15,849 nt of DNA. It comes from Euperipatoides rowelli (lineage: Eukaryota; Onychophora; Udeonychophora; Euonychophora; Peripatopsidae). The stretch is from NCBI GenBank assembly GCA_003024985.2, contig PXIH01S0007888.1. One strand, 5' to 3'. A program made the translations under genes and the position numbers. The notes under the pieces were generated by a model, which saw only the letters and a program-made list of their open reading frames with translations, was not told the DNA's origin and ran no database searches. Positions 9,396 through 15,849 of this stretch are shown here, one piece after another; within the stretch, counting starts at the first letter, position 1, and every line of letters starts with the position of its first letter.

Positions 9396-10666
9396 TAACA
9401 ATCACTAAACAAACTGTAGTTCACATTAGACTATGCTATTTTAAATTAAATGGAATGAAATATATCAACTTACATTATTAATATTAACAAATTTATATCC
9501 TTAATTTGTCTTTATTAATCTTTTGATCTTCTAATCCTAGTAATATTTATATCTAAGGTTTCCTTACAACCATACTTAGCTGAGTAGAATTCATTAGTTC
9601 TTTTGGATTCAGAAGAAATTCTGAGAATTTTGGTTAACCTAATTTGTTAACCTAGTGGCTTCCCAACCACGCTTCAAGTCGATTTTATTTCCATTATTTG
9701 TTAAAAATAATTTCATTGATGATGTCATAAAACAAAACAAAGATTATATAGCTACATTGTTTAGATCCTCAATAAAAATAAACAAAAAACATATTATTAT
9801 TATAAAGTAAACATTATTGAAATGTGTTAATTGTATTATAATATACAGTACCGGTATATATTTTGTTTAAATAAATTTGTTAATTTTGTTTTGTACCTGT
9901 ATAAAAATACAGAATACAAGTGTTTTTATACATGAAAAACAAAACATTTGAAACATTTTTTTAAATTTTATAGAAAATAGTCTGGAGAAAGGTGCATTTC
10001 TTGAACTGATGCCACATGTGTGAATAGAACTTTTCAAAGCCAAAGCAACAATCGTATGGTTGAAGGTCAACTATTTATTATCCCTTTGTTATCAAAGTAT
10101 TCAAATCTGTAATATTTCAAGTCCTGTTTATAAACATGATTAATTGACATTACAATGAAATTTTCTGCAATTATTGTCATATTATTAAAAAGATTATTGC
10201 AGCCAATTTCCATATAGTATGAAAAATATTAAAAAGATTCATATTTTGATTACATGAAATCATAAAAAAAGCCTTTTTTTTTAAAAAAAAAAAAATAGTA
10301 TTATTAGGTATATCAGATACTTCCTGTCTTAAAAGCATCAAATAATTATCCCCAGAAAGAATAAATCTGGATTTTCTATTATAACTAGATTACTACTGAT
10401 CTGTATCTGGAATGTTGTAGACTACTAAGATTTAAATCTTTACTCAATGTGTATAATTAAATTTAAATTAGAAGTCCTGTGTTGATTTTACAACTGATTA
10501 AATTAATTCATTCTGGGGAAATAATATGTTAAGAAGTTTACCTATACATCTTGTTGGCATCAGACATAGTGAATCAATGTAAGAGTTAAAAATAGTATTT
10601 AATATACATCCATTAGCAAACTAATTTTAAACTACTACAAGGTTTTGCTAAATATAATGGAAATAT
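9396..10666. other. AT-rich region upstream of the receptor gene
   Basis: No coding region is recognised. It should contain the promoter of the receptor gene, but no motif can be assigned with confidence in such AT-rich DNA. A GTACCGGTAT palindromic patch (about 9848-9857) and an A run near 10285-10297 stand out. Confidence 0.4.
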
Positions 10667-10942
10667 AAAATGTCAGTAACTAATCGTACAATGTCAACAA
10701 TCAATCATATATTGTCAATAATCAATGATAATGTGCCAATAATCAATTAAACAATTTAAATAATCAATCATACTATACCAATAATCAATTATACAAAGAC
10801 AATAATCAATCATACAATGTCAATAATCACTTATATAATGTCTGATAGCCAATCATACATATCAGTAATTAATAATGCAATACCAATAATCAATCATACA
10901 ATGCCAAATTTCAATCATACAATGCCAATAATCAATCATACA
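10667..10942 (+). repeat. 21-bp minisatellite running from the 5' flank into the receptor coding sequence
   Basis: Thirteen units start at 10667, 10688, 10709, 10730, 10751, 10772, 10793, 10814, 10835, 10857, 10877, 10898 and 10919. The best-conserved form is ACAATGCCAATAATCAATCAT. All are 21 bp except unit 9 (22 bp) and unit 10 (20 bp), which together keep the frame. One frame reads T-M-P-I-I-N-H through the array, so a 7-residue protein repeat with an NHT sequon is encoded. The array crosses the chosen start codon at 10817. Upstream units are in the same frame but contain stops at 10748 and 10757. Confidence 0.92.
10670..10750 (+). promoter_or_regulatory. Possible upstream open reading frame in phase with the receptor gene
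   Basis: The first repeat unit carries an ATG at 10670 and the second at 10691. Both are in the receptor's frame and end at a TAA at 10748-10750, with a second TAA at 10757-10759. If transcription starts upstream, this 26-codon frame would be met before the main start at 10817. It is equally likely to be a cut-off part of a once longer N-terminus. Confidence 0.4.
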
Positions 10943-11980
10943 GGGTTGCAATTTACTCGATTCTCTAACTCATTCAATGAGTTTTGCTTTGATTATGATG
11001 ATAACATTACAATGCTGGATACAATCGATTACATCACTGTATTTGAAGATCTTTTCATTCATCCTTTAATGTATGAATTATGGGCTAAAGCCATTTTAAT
11101 ACCATTGCCCATTGGTGTTATTTGTAATATTTTAAATTTTTTGACATACTCAAGAATGAACCTGGATGACGTCATGCGGTGTTTGTTTCAATCTACTTCT
11201 CTAATTGACAATTTTATATGTATATGTAATTTTCCTGTAATTGCATATCACATCTTACCTTTAAGCCCAACATGTATGTTAAAATGGTATTTTGCAAAAG
11301 TTTTCATGATGTTTAGTACCTTTGGATTTTCAGTAAATATTCAATTACTTTTCATTATTTCATTGTTTCGATACTTTTCAATTTCTTATCCACATATGTA
11401 TAAAAACTCAATAACAATAAAGACTGTGTATATAATTTTGTTTATAATCACAAGTGTAGCCCTACCCAGTCAAATTCATATAATTAATGTTTTGTCTCCT
11501 GTTCTTCTTTATTATAATAATAACATAGTTGAAGTAATCCGTCTTAATATTAAATACATTATTTCATTGTTATTTCTTATACCTATGGTTATATGTAGTA
11601 TTCTCTTTCACGTGATTCTTGCATTAGTTATTATGTTATTAAATATTAAAATCACCATAGAATATCATAAAATGATTAAAAACAAAATAGAACTGGGTTT
11701 GAATGCAAACACTCTAAGAAAAGAAAAAGTCGTGTTTATTTTATTGAATACTTTATTATTTTTGTATATATTTTCTTTTGCCCCTATAATATTATTGAGC
11801 TTATTTATACCTTTTGTAGATATGGCGTCTCCAAATTTTCTTATTGCTTTTGTATTATGTTTATGTTGTACTGCCAGTCCAGCGGTGTTTTCATTTTTTG
11901 TAAATCTATATACAAATCTGGATTTTTTACTAACATTTCACAAACACTTTATGTGTTTACATCAAATTACACCAGATTAA
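10817..11980 (+). CDS. Divergent rhodopsin-like (class A) seven-transmembrane G-protein-coupled receptor, intronless
   Basis: The 387-residue product is a predicted plasma-membrane receptor with an extracellular N-terminus of about 88 residues, seven hydrophobic helices (about 89-111, 118-143, 156-184, 201-224, 245-276, 304-332 and 338-363) and a 24-residue tail. Class A hallmarks are N104 in helix 1 (GVICN), D131 in helix 2, C153 before helix 3, FRY-SISYP at 184-192 in place of DRY, P256 in helix 5, FAP at 321-323 in helix 6 and SPAVF at 354-358 in place of NPxxY. Helix 4 has no Trp, and the second extracellular loop has no Cys to pair with C153. Sequons lie at N26, N33, N40 and N63. The start is the first ATG after in-frame stops; M8, M29 and M36 are alternatives. 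The ligand is unknown. Single-exon divergent receptors of this kind are often chemosensory or peptide receptors in molluscs, which is inference. Confidence 0.9.
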   Translation: MSIITYIMSDSQSYISVINNAIPIINHTMPNFNHTMPIINHTGLQFTRFSNSFNEFCFDYDDNITMLDTIDYITVFEDLFIHPLMYELWAKAILIPLPIGVICNILNFLTYSRMNLDDVMRCLFQSTSLIDNFICICNFPVIAYHILPLSPTCMLKWYFAKVFMMFSTFGFSVNIQLLFIISLFRYFSISYPHMYKNSITIKTVYIILFIITSVALPSQIHIINVLSPVLLYYNNNIVEVIRLNIKYIISLLFLIPMVICSILFHVILALVIMLLNIKITIEYHKMIKNKIELGLNANTLRKEKVVFILLNTLLFLYIFSFAPIILLSLFIPFVDMASPNFLIAFVLCLCCTASPAVFSFFVNLYTNLDFLLTFHKHFMCLHQITPD

Positions 11981-12263
11981 TAATGTGAATAGATTACAAT
12001 TTGTAAACAATTAAACTTGTTCAAGATGATGATAATTGTTTTTAATGTTACATTCATTAGTTGGAGCAAAGGGTATAGAAATATCTGTTTACTAATCATA
12101 TCTCAAGAGCTGATTTCTAAAGGTTGAGTTGACTGAATTTGTGAAATAATTTTCAAAAACGACCCACCATTATCGATCAACCATTTTCGTTACTTAGTAA
12201 GCATAGGGTTGAAAATGTAAATAAAGAAACAAGTTTATAACTCCATTTATCGTGTACCATGAA
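11981..12263 (+). other. 3' flank of the receptor gene with candidate poly(A) signal
   Basis: AT-rich sequence follows the TAA stop. An AATAAA at 12220-12225, about 240 bp past the stop, is a plausible polyadenylation signal. Such hexamers are frequent in AT-rich DNA, so the assignment is tentative. Confidence 0.4.
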
Positions 12264-12411
12264 ATCAAACACGATTGTAAGTCATGTGCTCAAATATGAT
12301 TGGTTGGTTTGTTTGAAATGGTGCAGATAAGTTGGTTTCTTGATGAGAATAAACTTTTGTTTTTGTTTACTTGGTTAAAATTAAATATTATGTTTAATCT
12401 CCAATAATCTA
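12264..12411. repeat. Dispersed direct repeat, copy A
   Basis: This stretch matches 14170-14336 in the same orientation. Shared blocks are CACGATTG, AGTCATGTGCTCAAATATGA, CAGATAAG, TTACTTGGTTAA and TGTTTAAT(C/G)TCCAATA. It ends about 50 bp left of the piggyBac-like element. It may belong to an unrecognised repeat family or to a segment duplicated before the transposon inserted. Confidence 0.8.
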
Positions 12412-12650
12412 TTGTCATCTATTATCTCAATCTCTTAAGTAAGTTCTGGAACCATTTTCACTTTTAACCTGCTGGTCTGTTCGGGTCTATTTGGCCCTAA
12501 AAATGAATTTCAATTTGGTGACTGTTCGTTACTTATGAAACTTTGATTTTCATATTCTATGTTTTTATGGCAAATAAATGTTATGATCAAATTTTTTTTT
12601 TTTTTTTTTTTAATTTTAAATTTTTACAAGTTATGGGTAGTTTGTATTTA

Positions 12651-12895
12651 ATTTACTGCAGGGTTCTTCAACTTTTTCTCATTAACTGCCCATTTTTACA
12701 TATTTTGGACATATTACAATATGCCATTGCACACCGTGACTTTTTTTTTTAGGTTGTCTGGACATTTTGTTGACTTCTTGTGAGATTTGATAAGCTTTTT
12801 TTTTTTTTTTTTGAAATTCAGTACTGCCCACCAAAAAATCGTAAAACGCCCACTGGTGGGCATTCTTGAACAGGTTGAAAAACCCTGATGTACTG
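12651..12895. mobile_element. hAT-type non-autonomous DNA element nested in the piggyBac-like relic
   Basis: The element (12659-12887, 229 bp) begins CAGGGTTCTTCAAC and ends GGTTGAAAAACCCTG, so the ends are inverted repeats of the CAGGG type typical of hAT elements. The flanking 8-mers ATTTACTG (12651-12658) and ATGTACTG (12888-12895) differ at one base and fit the 8-bp hAT target duplication. An internal inverted repeat, TGCCCACCA (12825-12833) with TGGTGGGCA (12854-12862), is also present. There is no transposase. Poly-T stretches inside it produce meaningless open frames. Confidence 0.8.
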
Positions 12896-13307
12896 TTTGT
12901 GTCAATATGACCCAACATGAATATTATACCAGTGTTTGACCATATATGTTGCAAAACATATTATTTCAACAACAAACCTTTTTCAAATTATGAATACAAT
13001 GTATGTTTATTGTTTTACATTTGAAATATGTCAGTATTTCAAATATTCACACAATTATACAAGTTTGACCGTTCACATGTTGATCTGTATATTTATTTAT
13101 ATTGAACACTAAGCTTCTGCTGAATTGCAAGTTTCTGCAAGTATGTTATTGTTTCTCTCTTTTGTCTATAAAGAGATGGTTTATAGTGACCCTGCATGTC
13201 TGAACTTTTGGCTATAACTACACAGTTTTGAGTTACTACTATTCATTTAAAATTGATTTGTGTACAATCAATATCCCATATGGCAAATTGAAAACCTTTG
13301 ACAGGCT

Positions 13308-13430
13308 GACATTCAAGTGTTTCTGGAAGCATCTGATAGTGACGATGTATCTGAAGAAAATCATGCAAGTGCTGAAAGCAAAGGTGATGATTGCTACAAA
13401 GTTGTTGATAATATCAACATGTTGCTATAA
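13308..13430 (+). pseudogene. Acidic N-terminal scrap of a piggyBac-like transposase
   Basis: One frame reads 40 codons starting DIQVFLEASDSDDVSEEN and ends at a TAA (13428-13430). Runs of Asp, Glu and Ser before the catalytic domain are common at the N-terminus of piggyBac transposases. The position inside the TTAA-flanked element supports this reading, although the composition alone would be weak evidence. No start codon is assigned. Confidence 0.45.
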
Positions 13431-13588
13431 CTCTATATTATTGATATAATTGCATACAATGTCTTTATCCTGAGAACTTCCATAAATCACAACTGGAATG
13501 ATAAGAACCTTACCAAAATGATAATATTTTTGTAAGAGCTTGGAAAAGCAATCATTAATCCTGTCATATTTCCTCATTGTAATATATA

Positions 13589-13611
13589 CCCCCCCCCCCC
13601 ACACACACACA
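13589..13611. repeat. C12 run followed by (AC)n
   Basis: Twelve C residues (13589-13600) run directly into ACACACACACA (13601-13611). This is unusual in such AT-rich DNA and sits between the two transposase scraps, near the presumed internal deletion. Confidence 0.95.
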
Positions 13612-13704
13612 GAAGATTCAGTAAAATTGTGAAGAATATACATTCAACTCATCATGATTCTCATCCTGGAAATTCTGTGGAGAGAGATATGGATTGATCA
13701 AAAA

Positions 13705-13827
13705 TGCCAGATGCAAATTTGTCCATCAGAAAATGATAATTACACATACATTACATGTACCAATGGTAACAAACATACTTGCAAATCCCATGTGACATAT
13801 TACAGTCTAAAGTGTACAAATGACTAA
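13705..13827 (+). pseudogene. Cys-rich C-terminal scrap of a piggyBac-like transposase
   Basis: This frame encodes 40 residues ending at TAA 13825-13827. They include CQMQICP, then TYITC, TCKSH and a final LKC. The order of Cys and His resembles the zinc-binding C-terminal domain found after the catalytic core of piggyBac transposases. The frame is open further upstream without clear homology. Only about 275 bp separate it from the acidic scrap, too little for the catalytic domain, so the middle has been lost. Confidence 0.55.
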
Positions 13828-14169
13828 ATAAATATATTGAACAATTTTTCCAAAATTTTTGTATTTTGTTTTAAATTTTCTTTGTTTTTTTTTTTAAAGA
13901 ATTATATATTTATTTAACCCAATAAAATTTAGAGATTTCCCTTTGATTTACTAATAATGAAAGGCATAATTTTATGATATGGGTCATATTGACCCTAACA
14001 GTACAGCTGTATAGTAAACAAGAACAGAACAGAAGGGTTAATCTTGTCGGAATATGATAAGTTACACCTGCTTGAGCCTGTTATCATCTTGTCAATTAGA
14101 TAGGTAGTTATTGATCGATTATATATATATAACCCAACACTATCACTTTCTCTCCAAACGACCTCATTT

Positions 14170-14336
14170 CAATCACGATTGCTAGTCATGTGCTCAAATA
14201 TGATTGCTTGTTTTGTTTGTAATGTGTACAGATAAGATTGGTCTCCAAATGTTAGTAAACTTTTTTTTATTATTATTATTATTTATTTTACTTGGTTAAT
14301 ATTAAACATTGTGTTTAATGTCCAATATATAATCTA
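14170..14336. repeat. Dispersed direct repeat, copy B
   Basis: Partner of 12264-12411 on the other side of the piggyBac-like element, same orientation. It is longer mainly because of a TTA/TTTA microsatellite at about 14264-14290. Both copies have diverged considerably. Confidence 0.8.
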
Positions 14337-15365
14337 GCCTTGTTTAATTTCTTACCATATTCAAAAACTTCTAATGTTTTGCCCAATTTTCTCATCTATT
14401 TATTTTTATATAGTTTACTTTATGATGGAAGAAGTTCATACTTATATATAAAATATTTTTTTACTAAGTTACATACTGTACTGTATATAATATTTCGACA
14501 TTTTGTATTTATATTCCCTCCTCCAACCCTAAATCCTTCTTTTCCCCTCCTCAAATATACATTTTTATCTTAATGACAGAATTGGACACTCGGCTCAAAT
14601 AATTTGTTTTAATTATGGTATGATAGCAGTTAGGTTACCAATGTGCAGTGCAGTTCTCAGATTAGCATTGGAAACCAAACTTATTGCTAAGAATTACTAT
14701 CAAAACAGCCAATCACATGTACTGTATGTATGTATATATGCAGGGAAAATTATTTGTAACACGTGTACATATGTTTCAGCTTAACCTATTACCTCCTCCC
14801 CCTTATTTATTTTCATCCATACCAGGGCCAAAAATTTTAATAATTGTGTTAATTATAACCCTGTTAAATTTTGCCAAACCAAGATAAAATTTAGTGCTTC
14901 TAAAATTACTGGCCTGTTTTTTTTTTTTTAAATACGTATTCTCAGCATCTAATTATTTATAACAACATAAAGCAGTCATGATAAAAATAAACAATTTCAG
15001 TAACTAGTGATCGTTACAGCAACTACTAACAAAAGAAACATTCATAAAATAAAATAAAGCATACAAATTTATTGGTAAACAGCAAATTAACAAATCAGCT
15101 CGATTTCAGGATACATAAGTTCAAGAACTGAACATCTTGGATATTTTAGAAAAACAATATGTTCCAATTGAAAAAGGTCAGAATGATCATTAAATCTATT
15201 TTATAAGTAACAATAAGTCTATATGGAGACAAAACAGTTATCAATAATATCCTTAAACAAATGCTAATATAAATATCTTCTTGTAAATGGTTATCCAATT
15301 AATTATAGAAGACAATAAATAAAAAACATGTTATATTATTATGATTGGGGTTAAATCGTAATTCT
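14337..15365. other. AT-rich DNA without a recognised gene
   Basis: Two plus-strand open frames of about 70-77 codons (14340-14573 and 14684-14887) have low-complexity, composition-driven translations and no motif. I see no transposon ends. Short TATG/TGTA microsatellite sequence lies around 14718-14740, and a T run lies at 14917-14929. Confidence 0.55.
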
Positions 15366-15445
15366 AAATTTAGACTAATCTAATTAAGATATGCTCAGTG
15401 CTCATAAATTTAGACTAATCCAGTTCAGATATGCTCTGAGCAACT
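15366..15445. repeat. Two tandem copies of a 40-bp unit
   Basis: AAATTTAGACTAATC begins at 15366 and again at 15406, and both copies continue with AGATATGCTC. The copies differ at several positions in the middle and at the end. Confidence 0.9.
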
Positions 15446-15738
15446 TATACAAAATATTATTATTTTACTACTGATCCAGTTCCTTAAGAAAAAAGGTTAT
15501 TTTAAAGATGATGAAGTAAAAAAAAAAAAAATTATGGAACTTCCAAAAATGACAGCTTTAATATACACATTATTATGGGCTTCATCAACTCTTGTAATTA
15601 TGCCAAAAAATTTATGGGATTTGTGTTATGTTAATATCAATTGTTCAAATTTGGGGAATGTCAGTATTAATTTTGAAATATGTTCATAGTGCTTTCTTGA
15701 GTGCATTTGTTGACATGACAGCTGGTTTTATACAATAA
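15414..15738 (+). other. Two overlapping hydrophobic open frames, possible broken exon of unknown gene
   Basis: One frame is open from 15414 to a TAG at 15687-15689, with ATG at 15534. It includes FLKKKGYFKDDEVKKKK followed by MTALIYTLLWASSTLVI, a basic-acidic stretch and then a membrane-like segment. The next frame is open from 15601 to a TAA at 15736-15738 and reads IYGICVMLISIVQIWGM, also hydrophobic. They overlap at an A6 run (15605-15610), where a one-base slip would join them. A pyrimidine-leaning tract ends in CAG at 15477-15479, a possible splice acceptor. No family is recognised. Chance open frames of this size are not rare in this DNA. Confidence 0.25.
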
Positions 15739-15849
15739 TGATTTTGGCTTGTACTATTCTGGTCTCAAACTTCATTGTTTAGTGCAACTTCATCACAACT
15801 GATGATAGAAGATTTTACTCATTGAATGCAGTTTCATCTATAATAAATT

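Larger units (their letters stand above)
12464..14041 (+). mobile_element. Decayed piggyBac-like DNA transposon with TTAA target duplication
   Basis: TTAA occurs at 12464-12467 and 14038-14041, directly outside matching ends. The left end reads CCTGCTGGTCTGTTC, and the right end, reverse-complemented, reads CCCTTCTGTTCTGTTC. Each end is followed by a subterminal palindrome-like motif: GGGTCTATTTGGCCC on the left and GGGTCATATTGACCC at 13981-13995 on the right. TTAA duplication and GGGTCA..TGACCC near the ends are features of piggyBac-family elements. The 1570-bp interior keeps an acidic and a Cys-rich protein scrap (13308-13430, 13705-13827) but no room for the catalytic core, so the element is internally deleted and inactive. 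A hAT-type element is nested in it. Confidence 0.7.

Noticed and set aside
9867-10070. Minus-strand 67-codon open frame upstream of the receptor
   Set aside because: No motif, no recognisable homology, and within the range expected by chance.
12682-12954. Minus-strand open frames of 90 and 63 codons and a plus-strand frame at 12543-12752
   Set aside because: They cross the nested hAT-type element and its poly-T tracts. The Lys and Phe runs come from homopolymers.
13228-13643. Open frames 13228-13449 (+) and 13425-13643 (-) as genes
   Set aside because: They lie in the piggyBac-like relic in frames other than the recognisable scraps; one translates the C12-(AC)n tract.
14340-14887. Two plus-strand open frames of 77 and 67 codons
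   Set aside because: The hydrophobic, Leu/Phe/Tyr-rich translations reflect AT-rich composition. No motif or homology was seen.

Overview
The window looks like nuclear DNA from an invertebrate animal. It is very AT-rich and gene-poor, with long homopolymer runs, microsatellites, tRNA-derived SINEs, DNA-transposon relics, a LINE fragment and a long 40-bp satellite. It has no bacterial gene packing or ribosome binding sites. The one intact gene is an apparently intronless, divergent rhodopsin-like seven-helix receptor. Such genes, in this kind of repeat background, are common in molluscs and other lophotrochozoans; that placement is inference from style, not from an identified species marker.

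Left part (1-4187): a decayed copy of a multi-copy invertebrate protein gene runs off the left edge and ends at about 1275. It is followed by a diverged duplication, a compact GC-richer block with three predicted hairpins, and three copies of a 43-45 bp repeat. An almost perfect 75-bp hairpin lies at 3414-3488. A 293-bp 5'-truncated RTE-like LINE end lies at 3884-4176 with an 11-bp target duplication.

Centre (4188-10666): mostly unassigned AT-rich DNA. Two minus-strand copies of one SINE family lie at 6040-6202 and about 9126-9303. A 40-bp satellite with higher-order structure fills 7578-9022 and resumes at about 9305-9395 after an insertion that contains the second SINE.

Receptor locus (10667-12225): a 21-bp minisatellite starts upstream of the receptor gene and runs into its coding region in the same reading frame. 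It supplies several possible start codons and three regularly spaced N-glycosylation sequons. This is the most interesting signal in the window.

Right part (12264-15849): a decayed piggyBac-like element (12468-14037, TTAA on both sides) keeps an acidic N-terminal scrap and a Cys-rich C-terminal scrap of a transposase. A 229-bp hAT-type non-autonomous element is nested inside it. Two copies of a roughly 150-bp repeat flank the pair. The last 450 bases hold a 40-bp duplication and two overlapping hydrophobic reading frames of unknown nature. No multi-gene pathway or operon is present; only the receptor is likely to be a working gene.
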